Below are positions 34,083-45,723 of a stretch of DNA of 64,000 nucleotides, piece after piece; within the stretch, counting starts at the first letter, position 1, and the number at the start of each line of letters is the position of its first letter. Source of the stretch: Agelas oroides (taxonomy: Eukaryota > Porifera > Demospongiae > Agelasida > Agelasidae); NCBI GenBank assembly GCA_949130485.1, contig OX422189.1, positions 3,842,720 through 3,906,719 on the forward strand, given 5' to 3'. Position numbers and translations under genes: made by a program. The notes under the pieces are model-generated. The model made no database searches, was not told where the DNA came from, and saw nothing but the letters and a program-made list of their open reading frames with translations.

Positions 34083-37000
34083 ATGTGTGGCATTTGGGCG
34101 ATATTCGGTGCGAAGGGAGACATCAAGCAGCTGTGCATCCAGTGCATGAAAGTGTCCCACAGGGGACCTGATGCCTTTCGCATAGAGTCCATTCCCGCCT
34201 TTCCCCGCTCATGCCTTGGTTTCCACAGGCTGGCAGTCGTCGACCCGACGTTCGGGATGCAACCCATGGCGGTGTCGACATATCCTCATCTTCGGCTGCT
34301 CTACAACGGTGAGATTTATAACTGCCGTGACTTGGGTCGCCAATACGACTTCAAATACCAGACACACTGCGATGGCGAGGTCATTCTTCATCTCTACGCT
34401 CGATTTGGAGCCGAAGTCACCGCCAAGATGCTGGATGGAGTATTTGCCTTCTGTATCGTAGACACCAGAGCGAGGAAAGTGCATTTGGGAAGAGACATTT
34501 TTGGAGTACGACCCCTCTTTACGTTCTTGGACACAGGTAAGTGACAAGGTGTACCATTGTGAATAATAAAAACGAGGCTACCGTAATAATTGTGCCATCA
34601 CAAATGCATAGTGTATAATTTGTGCAGTTGTGGTAACAGCTGATAATTTAATTACTACACTTATGTTGCCGCGTTCCCAATTCCCAATTGCAACCCAGCT
34701 TTTGGTGTCACTTGCACTGCAGAAATCTGTGTAAGAGAATAGAGCAAGTTACCTACATGACATACACGTACCATAGTCTTGGGAAAGAGTGCACACTCCC
34801 TACTTCTGGCCCCTTTTCCTGTATAGGGTCAAAGTTTACTTGAATGAGCACCCACCCTGGAGTAAGCTTCGCATGGAGTTTAGAAGCACAGCCTCGAGCA
34901 CTATGCATATCTGAGGTAAGAAACTTTATGTAATACTTCACTGAAGGCATCTGCTGGAGTAGACCGACGTAGCTAATGCAATGCGCACCACAAGCCACAC
35001 CATGCTCACGGTGACGTGGTGCTGTTCAGAGTGTTGTGTGCTGTCAAGACTCAACTTCAAAGCCGGTAATCATTCCATTGCATTGCTGTCTAATTATTTG
35101 CTTTGAGGGCATCGAGTCGCTGTAAACATGACATGGGCGCTCTTTCGTGCTTTAATGCGGAATCACTCAAAAGATCGCCCACCCCCCTCTTTGGCAGACT
35201 TGTAAAGCACTCTTTCGCAAGAGTACAGTATTAGTTTTCATGGTGCAGTGAAACAGTGGTGATGTGCAATACAAATGCACAACCAACTGTCCAGTTGTGA
35301 ATTCTACACCTGTTTTCACATTATTGTCACTTTGGTATTGATTGTTGGTGGCATGCAGTGATAAGCCACACGTTTTTAATAAACTCTCTCAAGTTTTGTG
35401 CATTGAAATTAGAGGAAGTGTTATGCTTGGATAAGACATGTACTGACCCATATCGTTTCTACATCAGCCATCTGGACTGTATTATGATGAGGCAACATGT
35501 TAGCAGCAGTGAGTATGCTTAGTAGGTACTTAACATGAAGTGTTTGTACATTAGCTATGTGCACTGCAGCCTTTTTGCTGCTGTGTTTTCACAGCTTAGC
35601 ATATTCACTGCTGGTTATCTAAAGTGGGAGTTTGTTGCACACTCTTATTTATTAAACCCTTGGTACTGACTAATGACATGCATGGGAAGTGCACAGCATG
35701 TTTTGTGATCACTGAACTGAGAAAGATTTTACGATACTATTCTAGTTGTAAATTCCCTGTCACAAATACACTTATTCAAACCTGCTGAGTATTTGATAGC
35801 AATTTGGTCAGAGCTGGATAGTAGTCTCTCTCTAATTAAATCACAGTCTTAAAGACAGGAAAAAAATTAACTTCAGGGTGCCTTGTTTTGAGAGCAGCAC
35901 TGACGTAATCTGAACTAGAATATCCCAGTACTGTATGTCAGTCTATTCATATGACTTGGTCAAGTTTACCTTAGTCCCTGGTCATTTAACTCTGAGACGA
36001 GTACTGCTTCACTTGCAAGCTCACACTGTGCAATACCTTTTGTTCACCATGCTGCTTATATTACTGTTCCTCTAATATGTGTTTCTGCCCATAATAAGGT
36101 AGGTCCACTAGTTCACCGCAAGTAAAATGCATTAGTCCTCTGGTCAGTGAGAACAAAATACAGTGCAAAAAAAGTAAAAACTTTAAAATTTGCTCCAACC
36201 CGTAATTATGTGGTACAGTGAGATTGAGAGCAAGAAATAGCATTCATGTACAATCTTTGGATGCTCTTCCAAATGATTGAGTAACCTCAGTGCATGTGTA
36301 GTGCAAGTGGAACATGGTTTATGATAGCCTCCACTCTGATTGCAGCCACAATGAAAAAACCTTCTCTGTTGCCATCTTTACACCAACAAGTAGTCCATAT
36401 ACTAGACCCTCACCATTACCTCAACAGAACATCAACACAATCGTGGTAATACAAATGCATGTGTGCAGAAAATTTCTTCTAAAAGCCTAACAGCCATTAT
36501 GCAAAAATGTGCGCCTATGAAAAGTTTAGCCTTACTCCCAGACCTTTCCACCATCCAGTTTTTGATTACTTATAGTATATGCAAAACAAAGGGGGAAGGC
36601 CTGGATGATCTCGTCACATAAGATGACGTCAGATAGACAGAAGGTATGGACACATGGGGAGCAAAAAATCCCAAAGCCCTTGTAAAATAGCTGTCCAAGA
36701 ACTGGAGGATGGAACATTCACATGGAAATGTCAATACAGCTTGATATGCTCAGGACTGATAAATGCAAGTTGTATATGGACAGTTGGACTCCCCCTCATG
36801 TGCAAACCCTATGCTCAATTGCCAAATATAATAGATGTGTATAGGGATGGCTTTTATTCTAAACTACAAACTTCAGTGTACATATAGCTACATTGATTGA
36901 GGTCTAAAATATATAACCCTTCCTAAGGGTTGGTCATTCACATTGGTGTCAGGCATAGCCCAACAATATTGTGCAAGACTCTCCCCACACATCTACGTAC

Positions 37001-38760
37001 CCAAAGGAAGGATGTTACCTAGACAACTCCACTAATATGAGGAACACTCTTATGTCTTCCCTATAGGTAAAAGTTGCATTGTTTGAGCGATGTATGCACA
37101 GATTGTTACAATAACTGGTAGTGTATTGCAGGAATTCTAATTTTTCTAAAGATAAGCATGGGAACTAGGCTAGTGGTTAAATATAACACTCAACACAATT
37201 GTCATAGTGTCCAAAATTTTGTGAATGCTAACATGCAGCATCACAGAGGCAATCTGTATTGATCCGTGAGAGTGGTTCATATAGGTGTGGTTAAGGAACA
37301 TGATGTTGAACACTAGCCAGGAGAAGCAAAAGCTAAGATAGTCATTCGCAAAAATAAGACTAAATTAGCCAAAACGATAATGGCAAAATCACAAATGCAC
37401 ATGAAACATGACGATATTCCAAGGAATCATCCAATGTGTGAGAGTAGCATCATGCATCTTTTGATATGATCTCACCATGTTTTGCTCGTGATTGTATAGG
37501 AACACTAGGTATTTGTTCTGAGGCCAAGGGGTTGACAGATTTCACACAAGGTGGAGGTATAACAGTGAAGCCCTTCGAACCAGGCTACCTGCAAACATTT
37601 GACGTCACATCTGAAGGGCAAGCCATCATGGTTGAAACCAAACGTTTCCTGGCAATTGGAGATTCCGACTTTAGCAGTGTCCGTGCATTTCATGCTACTG
37701 ACATCCATGCCAACATCCACCTCTTGCTGAAAGAAGCAGTGAAGAAGCGTCTAATGGCTGATCGGAGGATTGGCTGCCTTCTTTCAGGAGGCTTGGACTC
37801 CAGTCTAGTGACTGCCCTGCTTGTCCAATGCTTTGCCGAAGTGGGATGTGACTACAAGATCCAGACCTTCTCCATTGGGATGGAGGACAGCCCTGATGTC
37901 TTGGCAGCATGTACCGTGGCCAAGCATTTGGGGACAGAGCACCATGAAGTGCGGTTCACCCCAGAAGAGGGTATTGCAGCGATCCGTGAAGTAATACTAT
38001 CACTAGAAAGCTTTGACATCACAACCATCCGGGCCTCAGTGGGAATGTATTTGATCTCCAAATATATCAAGGAGAAAACAGACACAACTGTGATTTTCTC
38101 TGGAGAAGGTTCTGATGAGCTTTGCCAAGGATACATTTACTTCCACAAGTCTCCAACAGCAGCAGATGGTGATGTAGAGTCCCGAAGACTTCTGCATGAT
38201 CTCTATCTCTATGACAACCTGAGAGCTGACCGAACAACAGCTGCTCATGGACTAGAAGTTCGTGTTCCCTTCCTAGACAAGTTCTTCACCTCCTACTATC
38301 TCTCCATCCCACCTGAGAAGCGACAGCCACAGAATGGTGTGGAGAAATACCTCCTGAGAAGAGCCTTTGCTGACACTGGTCTTCTGCCAGATGAGATCCT
38401 GTGGAGGCCAAAAGAGGCCTTCAGCGATGGCGTGTCCTCAAAGAAACAGTCATGGTTTAGGCTCCTGCAAGAGCACATTGAGGATAAGGTGAGCTCAATG
38501 AGTGGGGTGCTAGAGAGTTGCAAATGTTCTTCTCTAGCTGTTACTGAATTTAAACTTCACTTTAGATTTCAGATGAAGCATTGGCTGCAGCTGGTGAGAG
38601 ATTTGATGAGCCAACACCTAAGACAAAGGAGGCCTACTACTACCGACAGATATTTGAAGAGCTGTTTCCTGGTTGTGGTCACCTGATACCTTACTATTGG
38701 ATGCCAAAGTGGACCAATGCCACTGATCCATCAGCCAGGGTCTTGTCACACTATAAATGA
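34083..38760 (+). CDS. ASNS: Asparagine synthetase (glutamine-hydrolysing), copy 2
   Basis: Exons 34083-34536, 37500-38488 and 38566-38760 give 545 residues. It has the same architecture as copy 1: Cys2 nucleophile in MCGIWAIFG, SHRGPDAF, LYNGEIYN, SGGLDSS, SIGMEDSPD, SGEGSDELCQGY and a WMPKW..NATDPSARVLSHYK end. It stops at HYK without the KWHKIEGW-type tail. Intron 1 has a normal GT donor (gtaagt) and is about twice as long as in copy 1. Residues such as ITTIRASVGMYLISKYI and LEVRVPFLDK are closer to the vertebrate consensus than in copies 1 and 3. This suggests it is the more constrained gene. It is outside the segmental duplication. Confidence 0.93.
34537..37499. other. Intron 1 of ASNS-2
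   Basis: A 2.96-kb intron (gtaagt to gtatag). It holds one foldback element (35468-35650) and otherwise unremarkable AT-rich sequence. Small open frames (for example 36654-36887) show no protein signature. Confidence 0.6.
35468..35650. mobile_element. Short foldback related to the TIR element upstream of ASNS-1
   Basis: The left arm (ccatctgga, then agcagtgagtatgcttag, taggtacttaacatgaag) pairs with the right arm (cttagcatattcactgct, gggagtttgttgcacactctta). It matches the arms of the 2.27-kb element at 23314-25580 but carries no cargo. Confidence 0.65.
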
Positions 38761-39559
38761 CATAAAATAGAGGGTTGTAGTTAGCGTCTTTCTGAAATTC
38801 TTTGTGCAATTGCTATAATTTATTTATTGACTGAAGATGCAGTGTTAATACAACCGGGCTAGTTGGGTGTTGATATACATAATGGTAGATTGCTGTGTGC
38901 TATATTAACTAACTGTTATAGTATGCCATAACATGCACACGCTTAAACATTGATCATTTGGCTAAATTTACACTGAGTGTTTCACTTTCAGGCCATTACT
39001 GGCTGCTCAGTTACAGCTAAAGGCCGAATTGTTACACTCACAGCTTTATGTTGAGTGTTGCAAAAAAAGCTTTTTTTTCCCTTACCTAGCTGGTCTGAAG
39101 ATTTTGGGATCCAAACTATTCACTACAGGTATATTAGCTAATGCAGCCACACTCCCAAACCTCAGTCCCAACTTTTGGGGGGTTTACCTTATAGCGGGAA
39201 ATTTTCACTGGTGCAAAATTTTCGCGGTTTTTATTTTCGCGGTTTATATTTTCGCGGAACGAATGCGTGTCGCTCTGACCACACCTCTATACCAGTTGAT
39301 GGCCACGCCCCATGCCACATGCGAACCGAACACTGAACGACGAAGCGAAGAAGCAAGCAACCTTGTGCAAAACGGCCTAGTCTTCCTTTTGTGTGGAGGC
39401 ATCGCAATTATGAAAGTATCAAGCCTGCTGCCGTAAGCGAGAAACTGGCTTGTTGAAAAAAGGATTCAGCACTGCTGATCTCAACTTCCATAACTTCGGA
39501 GAGTGGTGCAGTAATGGCTAAATTTACCCCTTAAAATCAATTTGACTTTACCAATGTCA
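38761..39559. other. Intergenic DNA with TTTTCGCGG motif
   Basis: No gene is supported. The cluster aaattttcgcggtttttatt and ttcgcggtttatattttcgcgg (39217-39256) is a repeat core I associate with dispersed elements of invertebrate genomes. Its ends cannot be set here. Confidence 0.35.
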
Positions 39560-40268
39560 AATTGCATTGTATGTTTAATGCAATTATACATGTTTTACAC
39601 CTGTTTGATTGGTATAATCATGTATAATTAGAATTTTGCCAGTATATTTTGTAAAGTTAGTGTAGTAACAATTTGACAATATACAGTCTACTTTTATGCT
39701 TGTAAAATTACTATACTTTGTTGTTTTCAGCATTGTTTGTGATGTATACAAAGTCAACTTTGTATATTTTGTATATTTTGCATAATTAGACATGTTTTAT
39801 ATGAAAATTATACAGTAATTTGATTACAGTTTGACAATATACAGTATATTTTGGTTTGTCAAATTACTATACTTTGTTGTTTTTACTAGTGTTTGTGATG
39901 TATACAAAGTCAAATTTGTATATTTTGTATAATTAGACATAAAATTATACAGTAATTTGATTACAATTTGACAATATACAGTATATTTTGGTTTGTCAAA
40001 TTACTATACTTTGTTGTTTTTACTAGTATTTGTGATGTCAAATTTGTATATTTTGTATATTTTGTATAATTAGACATATTTGACTTTCAAATTATACAGT
40101 AATTCGATTACAATTTGACAATATACAGTATATTTTGGTTTGTCAAATTACTATACTTGTTCTGTTTACCGTTGTATACAAAGTCAAACTTGTATATTTT
40201 GTATAATTAGACATATTTGAATTTCAAATTGGCAATATACAGTATATTTTTGTCAAATTACTATACTT
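39560..40268. repeat. AT-rich tandem repeat, about 110-160 bp period
   Basis: Blocks containing caatatacagtatattttgg, caaattactatactttgttg and ttgtatattttgtataattag recur at about 39673, 39833, 39967, 40109 and 40228. Similar sequence (aattatacagtacac, tatacaaattatac) reappears at 41170-41390. The telomere-like array therefore sits inside a larger AT-rich repeat. Confidence 0.75.
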
Positions 40269-41172
40269 TTCGTAACCAAGCCCTAACCCAGCCCTAACCT
40301 TTCGTAAACCCACCGCCTAACCAAGCCCTAACCTATCACAAACCCACTCCCTAACCAAGCCCTAACCCAGCCCTAACCTATCGCACAACCACTCCCTAAC
40401 CAAGCCCTAACCTAGCCTCGTCCCCAGGCTCTCTCCTCAAAAACGGGGAGGAGGAGAGAGCCTGGTAACATCCGCGGGAAAAGTTGTCGACTTCCGGCGC
40501 CTTGCTCTGGCGGTACCAATCAGATTGCAGAACGAAACCACGTATACACGTGACATTTTGTCCACTCAGCAAAAAATTGTCAACTCAAAAATGAACTTGT
40601 AAGCGTAGACTACACCTCGACGGTTTGCAGGACCGACTCGCTCACCATACTTCGCTGCTCCGAGTTTACATGTGCAAAGTGCGTGCAAGTGCGTCACGGA
40701 ACTCAACAGAGCTGCGGATGCCTCGAAGACAAGCAGCGAAATTGTAAATAGCTTGCGCTGCTACCAGGTATAGTACCGATATTGCATGGGGGGTTATTAA
40801 GTCACATGACAATTATTACTAAAGTGGGAGCGTCCTACGTTGGTCACATGAATGATGACGCGCCGGAAGTCGACAACTTTTCCCGCGGATGTTACCAGGC
40901 TCTCTCCTCCCCCCGTTTTTGAGGAGAGAGCCTGGGGACGAGGCTAGCCCTAACCCAGCCCTAACCTATCGCACAACCACTCCCTAACTAAGCCCTAACC
41001 CAGCCCTAATGCAGCCCTAATCCAGCCCTAACCCAGACCTAACCCAGCCCTAACCTATCACAAACCCATCCCCTAACTAAGCCCTAACCAAGCCCTAACC
41101 TATGCTAAACCCATTCTCTAACCAAGCCCTAACACAGCCCTAACCTATGCCAAACCCCTTCTCTAACCCAGC
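40269..41172. repeat. Degenerate telomere-like array (AAGCCCTAACCC)
   Basis: Tandem words such as aagccctaacccagccctaa, cctatcgcacaaccactcc and ctaaccaagccctaa run on both sides of a nested TIR element (40413-40945). The unit contains CCCTAA, the animal telomere complement, but in a longer, irregular period of about 12-40 bp. An interstitial satellite derived from telomere-like sequence is more likely than a true telomere. Confidence 0.75.
40413..40945. mobile_element. TAGCCTCG-family TIR element in the telomere-like array
   Basis: Arms of about 85-90 bp (tagcctcgtccccaggctct, then ggtaacatccgcgggaaaag, ttgtcgacttccggcg) are repeated inverted at the right. The flanks on both sides are gccctaacc, a 9-bp direct repeat consistent with a target duplication. 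The host array repeats that word, so the evidence is weaker. The interior of about 350 bp is non-coding. Confidence 0.8.
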
Positions 41173-41451
41173 CCTAGACACAGCAAATATACAACTTTGA
41201 CTACAAATTATACAGTACACAATGGTAAATATACAAATTATACAAATTATACACACTAACTACATGTACAAAAAAGACAAATTATACATACACCGTCTAT
41301 GTGTGTCAAAATGCATATTATACACATTGGCCTAAGACACACATCAAAATTATATATTAGCATATTATGCAATTTGACAGTCAAATTGGTGTCAAATTTG
41401 GTCTAATTTGCAACTTAGCCAATGCTGCACCCTTCTGGAGACGTCTCTTAC

Positions 41452-41499
41452 TAGTCTCGCGGAGCCAGACTCTCACACGAGTCTGGCTCCGCGAGACTA
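41452..41499. mobile_element. 48-bp perfect hairpin MITE with 9-bp target duplication
   Basis: The perfect arms tagtctcgcggagccagact and inverse have a loop of a few bases. The direct repeat gtctcttac lies at 41443-41451 and 41500-41508. The terminal word TAGTCTCG and the 9-bp duplication match the 308-bp element at 20923-21230. It is probably the shortest possible derivative of that family. Confidence 0.85.
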
Positions 41500-41636
41500 G
41501 TCTCTTACGGGTTGGCATTTTGTATAGTAGCAGGCTGATTCTGCTCTACAGCGACCATTTAGAGAGTAGACAGACTGTAGAGAACCATCTCGTTCACACA
41601 GGTACTAGTTCGCATCGACATACGCACACAATGACG

Positions 41637-42383
41637 TCACAATTTCCATGGCAATGCGAATTTTGTACCCGGGATAACTAATATTTTCTGAGTTGAAAGG
41701 GGGTTCCAAATTGGTGTGATTCCATATTTCCTAGAATAGGGTGTCATTCTTTCTGGGGTGCCAAATAGCCTGCAGTGACACCATGCTCTTCTCCGAAGGA
41801 AAATTGATCTCCGAGCATGGGTCGCCCCGGAAGATAGCAAAATGATTAATCATAGCATAGATAGTGGAGTGATCATAGCTAATCCTGAGTCCCTGGCTTG
41901 AGCTGCCAGTGCTCTGACCATTGAGCCAATGGTTGCCGGGCGACCACTAGACCTCCCAATCCTCTACACTGAGCATATAAAGGCTTTTTCAGACCTATAT
42001 ACAAACGGGCTGAGCAATGTGCGGGATTTGGGCGATATTCGGTGCGAAGGAAGACGTCGAGCAACTATGCATCCAGTGCATGAAAGTTTCTCATAGCCCG
42101 GCCTGATGCCTTTCGCATCGAGTCCATTCCCGCCTTCCCCCGCTCGTGCCTTGGTTTCCACAGGCTGACAATCGTGACCCGACGTTCGGGATGCAACCCA
42201 TGGCGGTGTTCAACAAAGCCATGGGTTGCATCCTGGATATATCCTCATCTTCGGCTGCTCTACAACGGCGAGATTTACAACTTGGGTCGCCAGTACGACT
42301 TCAAGTACCAGACACACTGCGATGGTGAGGTCATTCTTCATCTCTACGCTCGCTTCGGAGCCAAGGTCACCGCCGAGATGCTG
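41637..42383 (+). pseudogene. ASNS exon 1 relic with 5' flank
   Basis: Sequence from 41637 to 41850 matches 23105-23300, the DNA left of the TIR/LINE block in copy A. At 42017 an ATG begins MCGIWAIFGAKEDV. The exon then has base losses near 42095 and 42175, an insertion of about 30 bases near 42210, and a deletion of ctgccgtgac near 42284. Similarity stops at 42383, mid-exon. This shows the arrangement before the TIR/LINE block inserted: the shared flank lies only about 170 bp from the ATG here, against about 2.3 kb in copies 1 and 3. Confidence 0.85.
41876..41950 (-). other. tRNA-like fragment, possibly SINE-derived
   Basis: On the minus strand the sequence ttggctcaatggtcagagca resembles a tRNA D-arm and A-box (TGGCTCAGTGGTNAGAGC). 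It is followed by a potential five-base anticodon stem (ctggc / gccag). No B-box (GGTTCGANNCC) follows, and the loop lacks T33. This is not a functional tRNA. It may be the head of a degraded tRNA-derived SINE inserted between the ASNS relic and its flank. Confidence 0.35.
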
Positions 42384-43938
42384 TGTGGGACCTACCTGTT
42401 AACCGCACGCAAGCCCAGGGGGGTAGATCTCCACAACGAGGGTCGCAATCGGCTGTTTAATGGCGCGAAATTCGAATCTTGGAACGTTACTGGTGATTAC
42501 AGCATTTAACTCCGTAAAGCCCACATTTTGGACTTTGACCTATGAAACATTTTTGTGATTTTCTGACGAACGAAGCAAATTCAGTGAATCGAAAGTAGGG
42601 TCCGCTGTAGCTATCTTCTTGTGACCTTTGCTGTTGCATAAACCTGTTTCCATAAAAATAAAAATAAATTTTAAAAAAACTTTGACGCAGCGCATGCGAG
42701 TTCCAGAATACTCTTGGGTGGAAGTCTGGTTTAGGTGAATTTGGCGAATATTTGTTGAAACTTGATTTTTTCGTTGGGAGCCCTACCTCTAGCCGCTAGT
42801 GGCGGGCCGCAAGATACTGGTTCCTATTTTCACGTTGCTTATCACAGCGCGGAGCTCTATGACCACTCAGCTTCTTCGTAGCTTCAAATTCAGTGAATCG
42901 AAAGTAGGGTCCGCTGTAGCTATCTTCTTGTGACAACCCTCCTATGAACACAACTAACAAACACAAAGCATAGTTGTCAAAATGGCACAAGATGTAGGGA
43001 TGGTGTGAAATTGTTGTGGTGTCATTCCCATCTAGTTTGGTTGGTTTTTGAGGGTTCCATCCCTACGTGCACTTGTTTTCATTCAGAAAACTTTTTTGTG
43101 ACTTGTTCCTGCTCTTTTTTTTTTTGTATTGCTTTTTAGGAATGGTAAGAGAGAAGTGACATGGGAGGGTAGGCCGAGGGGAAGATGCATGGTGCGTACA
43201 GTATGATAGTATAGAAAGAGCTAAGAATTGTCATAAATTCAAACGCTTTGAAGTGAAATCATCAATCCAAACATCAAACTTCGGGGGGTTTAGAAGTACA
43301 GTCCAAGCAAAGCCTCATACAAACCAAGTAAAAAGCAGATGAGTTTAATAAGGCTTTGCATGCAAGCTTATAAATCCTGTGCTCATTTCATGTGGACTAC
43401 TAATGGGTTCACCGAAAAACTCTCCATAGACTGTCACCAGAGTATTGAGTCGTAAGACCCCATTACAGAACTGTTTGATGGTGAGTAGCTATAGTCTAAA
43501 TTGGTTTGAAACGAACGCATAGGGGTCTGTGGAGCTGAACAACCGCCAGTTCTGTGGCCACCTCTAGTGCAGAAGCTTGGAATGAAGCCATGCACTGTTG
43601 ACTCGGTGCTACTAGAGTTTGAGTATACCAAGCTACCAATAGGCTGCCACTTGCTTCGTTGGAGGAATATGAAGACTCAGGCACAACACAAAAGGAGGAT
43701 GTTAAGAAGACACCAGCCAAAGTGCTACCATCAACTCTCAGTAAACATTGTATGTGTACTATATGCATGTAAATGACTATAACAAGCAAATTTGAAATGT
43801 GAAAGTTGACAATAAAACTTGAAATTAAATATCAGTGGCTAGTGTTCTAAGTCATATGAAGTACTTGATGGTTAAAACACTAGCTGGCATAGTACCATCT
43901 ATACCACTTGAGCTTGGCTTTTGCAGCCTTCAAATTAG
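42384..43938. other. Unassigned DNA with a short direct repeat
   Basis: A stretch of about 49 bp (caaattcagtgaatcgaaag, then tagggtccgctgtagctatc) occurs at 42577-42625 and 42886-42934. No gene is recognised. Frames at 43434-43789 are short and overlap on both strands. Confidence 0.4.
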
Positions 43939-44388
43939 TCATACGAGCTGCTGCCCTTTTTTTGTCAGGGTTCCTCCAATAACTCCTATGGGAGTATACG
44001 CAGGAAGCTGCCCTTCCTTTCTCAGGGTCCTCCCAATAGCGGGTATGGGAGGATACGCGGGAAGCTGCCCTTCCTTTCTCAGGGTCCTCCTAATAACGGG
44101 TATGGGAGGATGCCCTGGAAGATGCCCTTTTGGTCTCAGGGTCCTCCCAGTAACGGGTATGGAAGGACGCCCTTTTCGTCTCAGGGTCCTTCCAATAACA
44201 GGCATGGGAGGACGCCCTTTTCGTCTCAGGGTCCTTCCAATAACAGGCATGGGAGGACGCCCGGGAAGATGCCCTGTGTTTCTCCGGGTCCTTCCAGTAA
44301 TTATTACGGGACGCTTGCCTTTTTTTCCCCCTTTGTTTCGCAGGTAGTTCTGCTTGTCCTGCGCTCGTTTCTTGCGGACATTACGCAT
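43939..44388 (-). CDS. Basic tandem-repeat ORF (possible gene, weak)
   Basis: A 149-codon minus-strand frame starts MRNVRKKRAQDKQNYLRNKG and continues with about seven repeats of the type PPIPVIGRTLRKEGQLPAY. The repeat period varies (about 36 or 54 bp), all multiples of three. That fits a coding or formerly coding minisatellite. It is extremely basic, with no known domain. The plus strand is also open across the same repeats, so coding is not proven. Confidence 0.3.
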   Translation of the reverse strand: MRNVRKKRAQDKQNYLRNKGGKKGKRPVIITGRTRRNTGHLPGRPPMPVIGRTLRRKGRPPMPVIGRTLRRKGRPSIPVTGRTLRPKGHLPGHPPIPVIRRTLRKEGQLPAYPPIPAIGRTLRKEGQLPAYTPIGVIGGTLTKKGQQLV

Positions 44389-45248
44389 ATTGCGTTCGAT
44401 GTAAAGTGCAGCACAACCACGTCAACTGATCCACGAAATCAGATTTGCAAACTGCAACGCTCAATTCTCACCTTCTCTACGAAGTACTGAACCACGTGCT
44501 CAGTTGAACCCTGGTGACGTAATTATGAGTAATATTTAATTCGAGCAAAATGGCGTGTAGCAGCTAGGGTAAGTGTGAGATTACCTGAGAATCGCCGACA
44601 AGTTTGAGTTCTTTCTTTTAGACCGATAAGTGGCAGGTGCAATACCTAGTGATTTATCCTGTTGTTTTGCGTTTGAATCGTTGTAAAAGCTCCAGCCGTT
44701 ATCGTGCTATCGCGGTGAGAGGCAGAAGAAAAGTCAGAAGATAGACGATTTGTCTGTTTTGGCGACTTGCCGGTCTGGTGCTTAGCGATACTTTCCAGCA
44801 AACTTAACAGTCTTTTTGCTCATGAAAACACTCGATAATGCCTGATATGGCTCATACAGGCCTTTGACTAATCTAACGAAGACATTTCGAGCGTGTTATT
44901 TGTGCACTTTGAATGTGGCGGCCATTTTTTTTCGGGGTCATCCCTACATATGGCGTACTACCGTACGCCATGATGTTCATATATAATCATAAAATCAAAA
45001 ATCCGCCATATTTTTTCACATAACCCTCTGTTCACTTTCTTTATTTTCGGAAGAACGAAAGTCATAGAAACTATTGCAAATGTAGTTTGCAAACAAGGTC
45101 ACTTGGTTCTTGGATTTCAGCATACTTGAGTCAAGTTCGTTCGTTCTTGGATTTTTTGTCGGGACCCCTACGGCGTAGACTTCAATACATTAGAAACCGC
45201 AGACACGGGCACCTTTCGCGCTCCCAATTGTACGCAAAAAGTATACTA
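44389..45248. other. Intergenic DNA
   Basis: No gene is supported. A perfect 9-bp-arm hairpin (atggcgtac, four bases, gtacgccat) lies at 44950-44971. Nothing else was identified. Confidence 0.4.
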
Positions 45249-45723
45249 AAGGTTACGATCAACCGGTTCGAAACCTGTGAAATGCATGCAAGGGCCAATT
45301 GTTTACGTAGGCAATTATAGCTGACGTAGTACACAATAGTTATTTATTGCGGACGCTGCACGAACGGTCGTCCCCAAACTCACTGGCGATGCTCGAGGCC
45401 TTGCCGTACTTCGAAAGCAGATCGCTTATCCTTGCGCCAAATATAAGGCAAGGAAAACGTTTCTGCAGTGTTCTGGTGTGTTGTACGGGTAGCGCATTGT
45501 ATCTAGCAGGGCGGCACTTAAAGAAATCTCGGAAATTGGACTTGAATTGAAGGTTCTACGCTCCGAAGCGCATTTTTTTCGCCTAAAGCAGTTAAATTCC
45601 TACCAATATTACTAAAAGTATACATAAAGCGCCAGATATCTTTAAGTGCTGACCTAGTAAATACCGTGAAGTAGCCCAAGAAACAATTTCAGGATCGAAC
45701 TCTTTACAGTCGCTGAGTAATTT
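45249..45723. repeat. Diverged direct repeat, copy 1 (3' side of the oxygenase gene)
   Basis: It shares with 47830-48267 a run of words including gaaacctgtgaaatgcat, gcgatgctcgaggcc, tgttctggtgtgttgtacgg and aagcgccagatatcttta, in the same order and orientation. Substitutions and indels indicate old divergence. The two copies bracket the oxygenase gene. Confidence 0.8.

Noticed and set aside
41876..41950. Functional tRNA gene
   Set aside because: The T-arm/B-box is absent and the anticodon loop lacks the invariant T33.
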